In this document: positions 45,499 through 54,505 of the stretch, piece after piece
Numbering within the stretch: position 1 is the first letter of the stretch
Layout: every line of letters starts with the position of its first letter
Origin: UBA3537 sp045561735
GTDB lineage: Bacteria > Bacteroidota > Bacteroidia > Flavobacteriales > Flavobacteriaceae
Assembly (NCBI GenBank): GCA_045561735.1
Contig: JBJKXC010000022.1
Span: 1 to 64,000, forward strand
DNA: 64,000 bases
Reading direction: 5' to 3'
The notes under the pieces: generated by a model
What the model was told of the DNA's origin: nothing
Seen by the model: only the letters and a program-made list of their open reading frames with translations
The model's database searches: none
Position numbers and translations under genes: made by a program

Positions 45499-47898
45499 AT
45501 GCGTATCCTTATTTGGACAGCAATGCTTATCATTAGCTTTGTGTCTCATTCTCAAAATTGTAATAACTCCGTTTCGGGTAAGGTCAGTGACCTACACGAC
45601 GGATCCCTATTATCTGGAGCGACCCTTGTTTTCAACGAAATAAACAAAACTGTTCAAACGGATATCGAAGGGTATTATATCATGTCAGACCTTTGTGAAG
45701 ATGAGGTTTATAGCATAGAAATTCTACACCCTTCTTGTGAAACCATGAGCTTTAGACTCAAAGTTTCTGGAAACATGAAACGCGATTTTAAATTGGAGCA
45801 CCATATTGAAGCTCTCAATGAAATTATTGTAAGTGGAAAAGCTTATGAAGAAAACAGCAGTTCTGTTTTTGAAAATAAAGTTACAAGTGAGACATTAGAA
45901 CAATTCAGTACAGCTTCACTTGGAGACGCCCTAAAAAGCCTGAGCGGTGTATCCTCACTTAACAAAGGTAATGGCATTGTCAAACCCGTGATTAACGGAC
46001 TACACAGCAGCCGTATAATTATGATTAACAATGGAGTTCGAATGCAAGACCAGGAGTGGGGAAAGGAACATGCACCTAACATTGATGTCAATGCTGTTGG
46101 TAGACTAACTATTGTTAAAAGTGCTAGCGCATTGCAATACGGCGGAGATGCTATGGGCGGTATTATTATTGCAGAAGGATTAAAAGTACCTGTAAAAGAC
46201 ACGCTTTATGGAAAAACCATCCTTTCTGGGGCTTCGAATGGTCGCGGCGGAGTTATGACTTCACAGCTTACAAAAAGCCACAAAAATGGTTGGTATGGCA
46301 CAGCACAAGGCACACTTAAACGATTTGGAGATGTTGAAGCTGCAGACTATGTAATGAGTAATACAGGATTAACAGAAAAAGACATGTCTCTGAGGGTTGG
46401 GCTCAACCGCTTTAATCATGGATTGGAAGCCTATTATGCCTACTACAGTACAGAAATAGGGATTTTAAGATCCTCTCATGCGCACGGAGCAGCAGATCAA
46501 ATAAGGGCCATTGAAAGTAATATCCCTCTAATAGTTAGAGATTTTACTTATGATATTGGCTATCCAAAGCAGGACGTCACCCATCAATTAGCAAGAATAA
46601 AGGCTTATAAAAAATTTAATGACTTTGGAAAATTAAATTTTCAATACGATTTCCAAAATAACCGACGCTTTGAATATGATATCCGTGTGGGTAATGATAG
46701 AGACACCCCAGCATTGGATTTAGAATTGGGTACCCACACTTTGTTATTGGACTACAAAGGGGATTTTAAGGACTTTGGTTTTAAAGCTGGCGTTATGGGA
46801 CGATACCAGAATAATTTTGCGAACCCCGATACTGGAGTTAGAAGGCTTATACCTGATTATAAAAAATATGATTTTGGTATTTATGCCATAGGAAATTATG
46901 AGCTAAATGATCAATGGGAATTTGAAGCTGGTGCCCGTTTTGATTATAATTACATAGATGTATATAAATTTTATAAAAACTCTGTTTGGGAAGACAGAGG
47001 CTATAATACTCAATTTCCAGAGCTGGTAATTGCAGAGTTATCAAATCAAGTTTTAGTTAACCCGGAACTTGACTTCAATAATCTCTCTGCAACATTAGGA
47101 TTTAATTATAAAATAAATAACAAGAATACTATATTTTTAAATCATGCGCTGTCTTCAAGAGCTCCCAACCCTGCCGAGTTATTTAGTGATGGTTTACATC
47201 ACGCCATCGCTAGAATTGAAATTGGTGATTTAAGATTTAAATCTGAAGTTGGTAACAAAACGTCTTTAACGTTCAGCTACAGAGTAGAAAATTTCAACTT
47301 TTCAATAAATCCATTTCTAAATAATATCAAAAATTTTATTGCAATTGAGCCTGTTGAAATTAGAGAAACCATCAGAGGTAATTTCCAAGTATGGGAATAC
47401 CGGCAAACTGATGCACAGCTTGTTGGAGTGGATATAGATGCCGCATATGAAATTAATAATTATTTTAATATCACGCATCAATTATCTCTTGTAAAAGGCT
47501 ATGACCGCAGCAAAGATTTACCCCTTATCAATATGCCACCGGTCAGTACAAAAAATGAAATTTCATATATCAATCAAAAATTAAATAATCTAAAAGTTTC
47601 AATGCAAAGTGAATATGTGTTTGCTCAAAATGAATATCCAAATAATAATTTTGAAGTTTATCTTCCAATTACCCAGACCACAGAAACTGTAGACATAAGC
47701 TCCACACCACCAGCCTATCATTTGCTAAACTTTAACACCAGTATGGATTTCAAAACATCGAAAAAATCGTCTCTAACCGTAGGATTAGGGATTGATAACC
47801 TTTTAAATACTTCCTACAGAAATTATCTCAATCTTCTGCGTTTTTACTCAGACGATTTAGGTAGAAATTTTTTATTAAAATTAAAATTCAATTATTAA
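45499..47898 (+). CDS. TonB-dependent receptor with carboxypeptidase-like N-terminal domain
   Basis: The product has 799 residues, with a signal peptide at about 1-18. A CarboxypepD-regulatory-like domain (about 22-105, starting SGKVSDLHDGSLLSGATLVF) precedes the plug, which starts about 110 (LNEIIVSGKAYE). The plug ends near IVKSASALQYGGDAMGGIIIAEG, and a 22-strand type barrel runs to the aromatic end (LLKLKFNY). It is not SusC-like: it is shorter, lacks the YGARGANG signature and has no SusD partner. The flanking small His/Cys-rich protein and lipoprotein suggest metal or metallophore transport across the outer membrane. Substrate not determined. Confidence 0.92.
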   Translation: MRILIWTAMLIISFVSHSQNCNNSVSGKVSDLHDGSLLSGATLVFNEINKTVQTDIEGYYIMSDLCEDEVYSIEILHPSCETMSFRLKVSGNMKRDFKLEHHIEALNEIIVSGKAYEENSSSVFENKVTSETLEQFSTASLGDALKSLSGVSSLNKGNGIVKPVINGLHSSRIIMINNGVRMQDQEWGKEHAPNIDVNAVGRLTIVKSASALQYGGDAMGGIIIAEGLKVPVKDTLYGKTILSGASNGRGGVMTSQLTKSHKNGWYGTAQGTLKRFGDVEAADYVMSNTGLTEKDMSLRVGLNRFNHGLEAYYAYYSTEIGILRSSHAHGAADQIRAIESNIPLIVRDFTYDIGYPKQDVTHQLARIKAYKKFNDFGKLNFQYDFQNNRRFEYDIRVGNDRDTPALDLELGTHTLLLDYKGDFKDFGFKAGVMGRYQNNFANPDTGVRRLIPDYKKYDFGIYAIGNYELNDQWEFEAGARFDYNYIDVYKFYKNSVWEDRGYNTQFPELVIAELSNQVLVNPELDFNNLSATLGFNYKINNKNTIFLNHALSSRAPNPAELFSDGLHHAIARIEIGDLRFKSEVGNKTSLTFSYRVENFNFSINPFLNNIKNFIAIEPVEIRETIRGNFQVWEYRQTDAQLVGVDIDAAYEINNYFNITHQLSLVKGYDRSKDLPLINMPPVSTKNEISYINQKLNNLKVSMQSEYVFAQNEYPNNNFEVYLPITQTTETVDISSTPPAYHLLNFNTSMDFKTSKKSSLTVGLGIDNLLNTSYRNYLNLLRFYSDDLGRNFLLKLKFNY

Positions 47899-47916
47899 TT
47901 ATAAAAACCAAAAACA

Positions 47917-48513
47917 ATGAAAAAGCAAATTTTATTATTACCAATGCTCATATTAGCGCTTATGTTCACAGGATGTTCAAGTGACGGAGACAATACAAGT
48001 GACCAAAATGGAGATGATAATCTTCCTATTGATCCAATAAATGAGCAAGAAGTTATCACAACAGTTGAAATCACTTTGACAAACGATTCTGGCTCTTATC
48101 AACTATCATGGGAAGATCTAGACGGAGATGGTCCCGATGAAGCGATTATCGATGGGGATACAATGCCCGCAGGGATCTACAATTGTGAAATTGAACTTTA
48201 CAATAAAACTGTTGCTGAAGATGATGATGAGTACCGAGTAACTGTCGAAATTTTAGAAGAAGATTTAGACCACCAATTCTTTTTTACGCCACTAAATGGA
48301 TTAGATGTCAGTTATAATTACACAGATATGGATTCTGCTGGTAATCCAATCGGACAAACATTTGATTTGACTGCCAATGTAAGTGAGGGTGATTTAAATG
48401 TTGTATTGCTTCATGAGCCAGAAAAAGGAGCCCCAGGGGTGCCCGATGGTGACATGACAAATGCAGGTGGAGAGACTGATATTAATATCACATTTCCAAT
48501 TGTTATTGAATAG
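47917..48513 (+). CDS. Lipoprotein of the TonB receptor set (type 1 periplasmic binding fold-like annotation)
   Basis: The product has 198 residues with a strong lipobox (LMFTGC, Cys20) and an acidic linker. The mature part starts EQEVITTVEITL and has LSWEDLDGDGPDEAII, LEEDLDHQFFFTP and LHEPEKGAPGV. Homologous Bacteroidota lipoproteins with the EEVITTV start and DLDGDGP motif usually follow a TonB-dependent receptor and are labelled as periplasmic-binding-fold proteins, although the size is too small for a classical one. Located 18 nt after the receptor. It probably helps uptake on the cell surface. The HQFFF stretch adds little; function remains open. Confidence 0.78.
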   Translation: MKKQILLLPMLILALMFTGCSSDGDNTSDQNGDDNLPIDPINEQEVITTVEITLTNDSGSYQLSWEDLDGDGPDEAIIDGDTMPAGIYNCEIELYNKTVAEDDDEYRVTVEILEEDLDHQFFFTPLNGLDVSYNYTDMDSAGNPIGQTFDLTANVSEGDLNVVLLHEPEKGAPGVPDGDMTNAGGETDINITFPIVIE

Positions 48514-48530
48514 TATTATTGACTAAATAA

Positions 48531-48560
48531 AAAAAACCCAATGCAATCATTGAGTTTTTT
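48531..48560. terminator. Bidirectional intrinsic terminator
   Basis: Arms at 48531-48543 and 48548-48560 pair over 13 positions with one mismatch and a CAAT loop. A-runs on one side and T-runs on the other allow it to act for both the plus-strand lipoprotein gene and the minus-strand NTF2-like gene, which converge here. Confidence 0.8.
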
Positions 48561-48579
48561 TATTTTTTGGTGTCTATTT

Positions 48580-49119
48580 TTATTCTTTTGCAGCTTCAGG
48601 CTCTCTTGAATAAACATATATCTTTTTAATCTTGCCATCTACAAACTGAATATCATGAAAAAGATGAAGTAAGGTTTCATTACCCTCTGCATCAATCTGC
48701 TTCATATCATCCCCAGTGGCCAACCACTGCGTCATTTCACCAGTTTCATCCACACCAGCATTGGTAATCATCCATTTAGTTTGCCATTTTGGAGAAGAAG
48801 CTTCAAACCAGCCCTTTAAAAAATTAATGTGATTTTTATTCCCCTTAACAACAGTACCATCAAACAAATAACCTTCCCAGCCTTCATGATTCATTGAAGC
48901 GATTTTATCTAAATCCTTCTGGTTATGGGCTTCAATATAATCCAACCAAATTTGTTCGTTTTTGGTATCACCCGCAATAATGGAAGTGGTTTCTCCATTG
49001 TCAAGATTCCAAGTACCAATTACCGCCGGACCTGAATCTATATTAATTTCTTTTTTAACCTCAGTATTGCAAGACAAAAATAAAAATGCAAATAGGGGTA
49101 GATATATAATATTTTTCAT
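48580..49119 (-). CDS. NTF2-like (SnoaL-type) lipoprotein
   Basis: The product has 179 residues with a lipobox (LFLSC, Cys17). The mature protein contains NEQIWLDYIEAHNQKDLDKIASM, the typical first helix pair of NTF2/SnoaL-like folds. The strands WEGYLFDGTVVKGNKNHINFLKGWF and WQTKWMITNAGV follow, ending in a HDIQFVDGKIKKIYVYSRE strand. Such proteins are often of unknown function or bind a small ligand. No catalytic residues can be assigned. It stands alone, ending at a strong terminator and facing away from the cupredoxin-containing gene by about 225 nt. Confidence 0.75.
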   Translation of the reverse strand: MKNIIYLPLFAFLFLSCNTEVKKEINIDSGPAVIGTWNLDNGETTSIIAGDTKNEQIWLDYIEAHNQKDLDKIASMNHEGWEGYLFDGTVVKGNKNHINFLKGWFEASSPKWQTKWMITNAGVDETGEMTQWLATGDDMKQIDAEGNETLLHLFHDIQFVDGKIKKIYVYSREPEAAKE

Positions 49120-49290
49120 TTTAAATGTATTTTAAATTAGCAATTTAAATGTATGAAAAAATTAGCTATTTAGATTCCAAAACATAATTAATATTTGCGC
49201 TGAGTTAATCTGGCAGAACCAGTTTATTACTTTACAATAAATCAATAAATAGTTGTAAACTAAAATTTAAAAATCAAAATCTATTTAACT

Positions 49291-49321
49291 AAAAAAATCC
49301 CCGCTGAAGCGAGGATTTTTT
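49291..49321 (-). terminator. Intrinsic terminator after the cupredoxin-domain gene
   Basis: AATCCCCGC and GCGAGGATT form a 9-bp stem with one mismatch and a TGAA loop, flanked by A and T runs. On the minus strand it ends in seven Ts, 24 nt after the stop codon. It is the most GC-rich hairpin of the window. Confidence 0.82.
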
Positions 49322-49344
49322 GAATTTTAATTTGTTTTAAAAAA

Positions 49345-52300
49345 TTATTTCTTTAAAACTCTTACCATTTCTACTGTGTTACCAATTGAAATTTGTACAA
49401 AATATGCACCTGATTGCATCTCAGCCATATCCACCAAACAGTCTTTTGTGTTTGGAGATTGACGCGAAACAACTTGCCCGAGCATATTAAAGACTGTGAT
49501 GTCTTTAACATTACTTTGTGCTCTAACTGTCAATTGATCGTTTACTGGATTAGGGTAATACGTGAATTGTGACATCCCTAAGTCATCAAGACCAGCAGTT
49601 GAACAACTTGTTTCGCAAGTTGCAAAACAGTACGATATTGTTGCCGGTGCTGTTACAGCATCTAAGAAACGGTCATTGAAATTATTGGCATCAGCACAAG
49701 CTTGGCCTTCAAGGTTTTCTTTACCATCGTAAGTATAATGGTTAGGAGCTCCATTTATGAAAGCATAGTGTCCTGAAAGTCCTTCCGGTATACTTACGGT
49801 AGCTGTATAAACACCGTCACCATCAGTATCTGACATGGCAATAGCATTAGCACCTCCCATAATACCACCTCCTATGAACATTCCAGTTTCGCCTACTGTA
49901 ATATCAGCAGTGTCTACATTAAATGTTACATCATGTCGAACAACAGTTCCACAAGAAGCATCACACGTTGCAAAACAGTAGTTAATTGTTGTATCTCCTG
50001 TTACTGGATCTAAGATACGGTTGTTATAGTTATTAGTGTCAGCACAAGCTTGGCCTTCAAGGTTTTCTTTTGTACCCCAATCACCACCGTCTCCAGGATT
50101 CTTAAAGAATGCGTAGTTTCCTGTAGTTCCTTCAGCTAAAGTAACTGTTACAGTCCATATACCATCACCATCGTCATCTGACATAGCAACTGCATTAGAA
50201 CCTCCAAAGATACCGTCTCCTAAGTACATTCCACCATCTCCAACAATTACATTGTTAGTATCTACGTTGAATGTTACTTCATAATCGTTCTCAGGAATAA
50301 TACAGAATCCAGTCGTTGGGTCCGTATCACAATTACCGAAACAGTGATTCAAAGTGTAATCGTCAGCACCTACTGCTGATAATATACGGTCATCAAAGTT
50401 TCCAGCATCAGCACAAGATTGACCATTAAGATTTTCTTTCGCACCCCAATCTGCATCAAAATTAGGACTATTTAAGAAAATATAATTTCCTGCTGTTCCT
50501 TCTTCTAATGTAACTGTTACAGTCCAAATACCGTCTCCGTCAGTGTCAGTCATTGGCTGTGCCGTAGCATTTCCAAATACTCCACCTCCTAAGTACATAC
50601 CGTTAGGTCCAACGCCACCAGTGATTAGTGCAGTATCAACATTGAATGTTACATCTGTATATTCAGTAGCAACTGGCTCAGTGTATGAGAATACAATATC
50701 GTCTATATAAGCGACAACTGCATCGTTGTTACCTTCTCCATTAAATTGGATTACAATATTATCAACGTCAACTCTAGCCATAGACGCATCGTCGTTAAAT
50801 TCGAATGTTAAATTAACCCACTGGTCTGTGACCGAAATGGCTTGAGTAACTGGATTTTGATTTGTCCATGGTTGAGCTTCTGTAGCGTCTTGCAATTTAA
50901 GTGTTAACTGATTGGGTTGTGCCCCTGTTAAGGAAGTACCATCAATCATTGCTCTCAAAGAAACTGTATTCACTGAATTTAAATCTAGTTTGCTACAAAA
51001 ACGCATCTGGAGGTTAGAGTAAGATGACAAATCATCTGTATACTGCATAACTCCATTGTAATCTGCTCCATCAGGATTAAGTGGGTCGTTCACTCTATAG
51101 ATTCCAACTTCATTATCATTCCAGTAGTAACCTGCTGGACCAATAGCTGTAAAATCATGAGAGAACGCAGTAACTAAGTCTGTAGAAGCACCTGTACATT
51201 GCTGGTCTACAACAAAAGGATAAACACATCCAGAATCCCACATCATGAAAGATCCGTCTGTACAATTTACTGCCGCATTTGTCCAAGTACCATCGGCTCC
51301 TTTATAAGCCCATGAATCTGTGTATTCCCATGCTTGCCCAGTTCCATCAACATCAATCTCTCCAAAAGTCTCTACAACTGCATCGTTGAAGAAAAGCTCT
51401 ATGGCATCATCACCATTGTGACCCAATCCTTGTGAAGCATTATTGTAAATCAAAACTTGATCAAAAGTGTTGCTAGCGTTCATGTAAACATCTGCGATAG
51501 TTGCTGTAGCACCACCAGATCTGGCAACAAGAATGTGATCTCCTGCTGTGGCCGAACCTGTTAATTCAAGTTCCTCACCATCAGTTCCGCCACCATTAGT
51601 AGCAACACCAATACCATAGGCACTCAAGTCTGCAATGTCCTCGGAAGCAACTAAATGAATAGCTTTCAACCAAGTACCTGGAGTTGAGAAGTCAATAACA
51701 CCTTGTAATGATAAAGCAGATGTTGGCTCCTCTTGGCCCTCACCATCACCAGAAGCTACTGTATTTTCGTAAGTACCTGTAGATATTTTAAATTGGTCAA
51801 CTTCGACAGAACCATCACCATTTTTTGAACAAAACTGTAAAAATTTAAGCACTGCATTTGGCGCCAAAGTCTGTGTTGCCGCATTCCATGAAGTTGATTG
51901 GTTAATATCATTTGTGGCCATAGTTAAACCATAAGGGTTGGTAGAATTTTCACCTGGACTGCCAACCCAAAAAGTTGAAGTTTTATTTGTGAAATCCATA
52001 GTCGTACCTAAGGTAATTTGCTGACTGTATATAGCTGAATTACCTAAACCTCCTTGGTCTTTTGAGCCTCCGTATTGTAAACCATTATTGAAAACTAAAG
52101 ATTCAACCTTAATATCATTATCATCAGGTGATAACTTTAAACCTGCAAATCTATGGTTAGTTCCATAACTAGAGTTTCCTGACCCTTTTAGGAATAATTG
52201 CTGAATTGTCCCAGTACCAGATAAATCTATATTATTATAAGTAATTGAGATGTGAAGCTTACCATCAATCAAATCCGCTTCTGTTAAATCAATATTTTGG

Positions 52301-52815
52301 AGGAATGTACCAGAAAAACCATTACCTGTCAAACCTCTTCCAGACTGAACTACAGAATTGGGATCAGAAACACCAGACTGGTCTCCGTTTTTTAACCATC
52401 CTAAGTTATTGCCTCCAGTAGTTGAGAAACCATCCCCTATAACTCCAGTTGTAGAACCTGCAACGAAGTCCCAAACTGCAATAACAGTTTCAGAAGTACT
52501 TGAAGATTCAGTAACAGTTACTGTTCCATACATGTTGGTGTCATGTGGATCACATACATAGTTAGTACTGCCTACTTGGTTAAAGGTGTAAGAAAATGAC
52601 GTTACATTGTATGTGCTATCAAAAGTTTCTGTACCAGAAGTAGACCTCAAATTGTGAGTGCCAGCACCCCAGGTCCAATTGACAGTATCGCCAACTTCAA
52701 TTGTGATTTGTTGGTTTGCACATGTTCCATCATTAGCCCAAGCGAGCTCGTGAGTTGTTTGAGCAAATAGTCCAAAAGAAATAAAAATGAAAAATGAAAG
52801 TAATTTTGTTTTCAT
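49345..52815 (-). CDS. Large T9SS-secreted protein with cupredoxin-like, lamin-tail and triplicate modules
   Basis: The product has 1156 residues with a signal peptide at 1-18. Residues 20-103 look like a type 1 copper (cupredoxin) domain: THNL gives His54 and YVCDPHDTNM gives Cys88, His91 and Met95. A beta-sandwich of unassigned type follows (about 110-350), then a lamin-tail-like domain (about 365-505, DLSAYGIGVATNGGG, HNGDDAIELFFN). A galactose-binding-like sandwich lies at about 560-710. Three copies of a roughly 110-residue module at about 720-1065 repeat VTFNVDT, GMYLGGG, DGDGIWTVTV, KENLEGQACAD and a cysteine pair NYCFATC. A T9SS sorting domain ends the chain. No enzyme motif. Possibly an adhesin or electron/metal-related surface protein; unproven. 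Confidence 0.8.
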   Translation of the reverse strand: MKTKLLSFFIFISFGLFAQTTHELAWANDGTCANQQITIEVGDTVNWTWGAGTHNLRSTSGTETFDSTYNVTSFSYTFNQVGSTNYVCDPHDTNMYGTVTVTESSSTSETVIAVWDFVAGSTTGVIGDGFSTTGGNNLGWLKNGDQSGVSDPNSVVQSGRGLTGNGFSGTFLQNIDLTEADLIDGKLHISITYNNIDLSGTGTIQQLFLKGSGNSSYGTNHRFAGLKLSPDDNDIKVESLVFNNGLQYGGSKDQGGLGNSAIYSQQITLGTTMDFTNKTSTFWVGSPGENSTNPYGLTMATNDINQSTSWNAATQTLAPNAVLKFLQFCSKNGDGSVEVDQFKISTGTYENTVASGDGEGQEEPTSALSLQGVIDFSTPGTWLKAIHLVASEDIADLSAYGIGVATNGGGTDGEELELTGSATAGDHILVARSGGATATIADVYMNASNTFDQVLIYNNASQGLGHNGDDAIELFFNDAVVETFGEIDVDGTGQAWEYTDSWAYKGADGTWTNAAVNCTDGSFMMWDSGCVYPFVVDQQCTGASTDLVTAFSHDFTAIGPAGYYWNDNEVGIYRVNDPLNPDGADYNGVMQYTDDLSSYSNLQMRFCSKLDLNSVNTVSLRAMIDGTSLTGAQPNQLTLKLQDATEAQPWTNQNPVTQAISVTDQWVNLTFEFNDDASMARVDVDNIVIQFNGEGNNDAVVAYIDDIVFSYTEPVATEYTDVTFNVDTALITGGVGPNGMYLGGGVFGNATAQPMTDTDGDGIWTVTVTLEEGTAGNYIFLNSPNFDADWGAKENLNGQSCADAGNFDDRILSAVGADDYTLNHCFGNCDTDPTTGFCIIPENDYEVTFNVDTNNVIVGDGGMYLGDGIFGGSNAVAMSDDDGDGIWTVTVTLAEGTTGNYAFFKNPGDGGDWGTKENLEGQACADTNNYNNRILDPVTGDTTINYCFATCDASCGTVVRHDVTFNVDTADITVGETGMFIGGGIMGGANAIAMSDTDGDGVYTATVSIPEGLSGHYAFINGAPNHYTYDGKENLEGQACADANNFNDRFLDAVTAPATISYCFATCETSCSTAGLDDLGMSQFTYYPNPVNDQLTVRAQSNVKDITVFNMLGQVVSRQSPNTKDCLVDMAEMQSGAYFVQISIGNTVEMVRVLKK

Positions 52816-53281
52816 GGAATAATTATTTAGTTGATAAATTTAATTTTATGTTACTTTTTAGGTAAACTATTTTTATATAAGATTTTTGAATGGGAACAAA
52901 TTTGTGGCATTTGATTAAAAAATGCCTATTTGAAACTATGCAATAATCTTACATATTTTAAATATTTAAAGGAGGTATAGTATTTTGTTTAATAAGGATT
53001 TAAAATCACACTCTTATTGAGGCGATTAAATTAAAAACATAAAATAATACACTCTAATTTCCAAATAACGTAAAAATTAGGGGTGAAAAGTGTTAAAAAA
53101 TATATTTTGTGACAATTATTCGATTAAATGTTAAATAATCAGGTTGAAATGTTGAATAAAGCTTATTTTTCATCAATTTGTTTGATTGATGACAAGTTAA
53201 TTAGTACAAAATTAATATGATTTGAGTCAATGATTATTTATAATCACATCCTAATTATTTGTGGCAAAAAGAAAGATAAAT
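52816..53281. other. Intergenic region (466 nt) with several inverted repeats
   Basis: No coding sequence is supported here. Three symmetric elements stand out. ACAAATTTGT is at 52896-52905. GGCATTT/AAATGCC is at 52906-52912 and 52920-52926, with a 7-nt loop. CATCAAT/ATTGATG is at 53171-53177 and 53185-53191. The first two lie 81-111 nt upstream of the start of the cupredoxin-containing gene and could be operators or leader hairpins. The third lies about 90 nt after the carboxypeptidase-domain gene and lacks a T-run, so it is a poor terminator. No clear TAnnTTTG box was found. Confidence 0.5.
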
Positions 53282-54475
53282 TTATCTGTTGGAATATTCA
53301 AATTGAATTTTTATTGGAACATCGTATAGAGATTCCAACTCACCAATGTTTTTTTTATAAAATTTAGTTTCTGGAGGAATGCTTACATTTTTCCAAAATT
53401 CATGATCGTAAGGGATTTTATACAAAGTCATATCTTTTTGCTCAAATTCTCCTTGAAATTTAATTTTACTATCGCCATTATCAAGGTCCAGTACAAAGAT
53501 TTCATGACGATAAGAAATGGGAATATATTTGCGTTGTTTTTCTCCTGCTTGTAACATAGCACGTGAAATATGATCGGGAGTTCGAACAGCACCCTCCCAT
53601 TGCCGTTTATGATAACTTAAATATAATTTTCCTCTGTTATTATTTTTATAGATCCAAAGAGCTGTTAGGCTCTTACCAATATTCATTTTAGTGGAATTTT
53701 TCTCAATTTTATAAATTTTTAAGCTTTCAAATCCTACATAAAATGTAATATAATTACCACTAGGCATTGTGCCTTGGAGAACAATAACGTCCTCATTTTC
53801 ATAAAAAGTATCATCTATTTTTTTCCATGAATAAGAAGACATTGGTGGCCCACTTCTTAATGGATTATTTTGTTCCATAAACTTAATGGCATGCCGATCT
53901 TGTTCATTTTTTATGAAGCGATAATCAGAAGAATTGCGGCTATGTTGTACATCAAAATCTTGTAAATAAGAAGAAGGGCCCCGATCTAAAACGTCAATAT
54001 ACTGCTCTATAAAATAACGGCAAATGTTATCTTCTACAGACCAACGCCTGTACAAAAGACCTAGCTTATGCTTTTTACTTATGGTATTATCTTTTAATTT
54101 TTTAACCGCTTTTTTTACAATATCTCTGGGGTTTTCAATAGAAACTTCCCCTAACTCCGTAATCATTTCCTTTAAAACAAAGCTTTTATCTATCAAATTA
54201 ATAAAATCTTGGACTGTGATTTTGAGAGACTGAAAGCCTATGGATGAAATTTCTATAGTATCAGATAATTCTTTGTTGGTGACAACAAATTTAAATCCAC
54301 CATCTTCTGTAGAGCTGGTGCCAATATTTTTTGCAACAATTCCGACAGAGGCGTAAGGAATGGGGTAATTGTATTCATCATACACCATCCCCTCAATAGT
54401 GATGTAATTTTGACCAAATACAAATCCTGATTGTAAAATAATTAAACTTATAAAAATGGTCCTGTATACCTTCAT
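53282..54475 (-). CDS. Carboxypeptidase-regulatory-like domain protein
   Basis: The product has 397 residues with a signal peptide (about 1-21, ending FVFGQ). Residues 24-100 form a CarboxypepD-regulatory-like domain (ITIEGMVYDEYNYPIPYASVGIV, LSDTIEISSIGFQSL). The rest, about 300 residues, begins with the PRDIVKKAVKKLKDN helix and then forms beta-strands, as in many Bacteroidota outer-membrane-associated proteins of unknown function. It lies 30 nt after the SSS symporter gene on the same strand and may be the last gene of the xylose operon, although its product has no evident sugar role. Function unknown. Confidence 0.7.
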   Translation of the reverse strand: MKVYRTIFISLIILQSGFVFGQNYITIEGMVYDEYNYPIPYASVGIVAKNIGTSSTEDGGFKFVVTNKELSDTIEISSIGFQSLKITVQDFINLIDKSFVLKEMITELGEVSIENPRDIVKKAVKKLKDNTISKKHKLGLLYRRWSVEDNICRYFIEQYIDVLDRGPSSYLQDFDVQHSRNSSDYRFIKNEQDRHAIKFMEQNNPLRSGPPMSSYSWKKIDDTFYENEDVIVLQGTMPSGNYITFYVGFESLKIYKIEKNSTKMNIGKSLTALWIYKNNNRGKLYLSYHKRQWEGAVRTPDHISRAMLQAGEKQRKYIPISYRHEIFVLDLDNGDSKIKFQGEFEQKDMTLYKIPYDHEFWKNVSIPPETKFYKKNIGELESLYDVPIKIQFEYSNR

Positions 54476-54505
54476 TATTTTTTATTTGTTAATTTCAAAA
54501 AAATA

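Noticed and set aside
45843..46202. A 119-codon minus-strand open frame inside the TonB receptor gene
   Set aside because: It overlaps the conserved plug domain of the receptor on the other strand.
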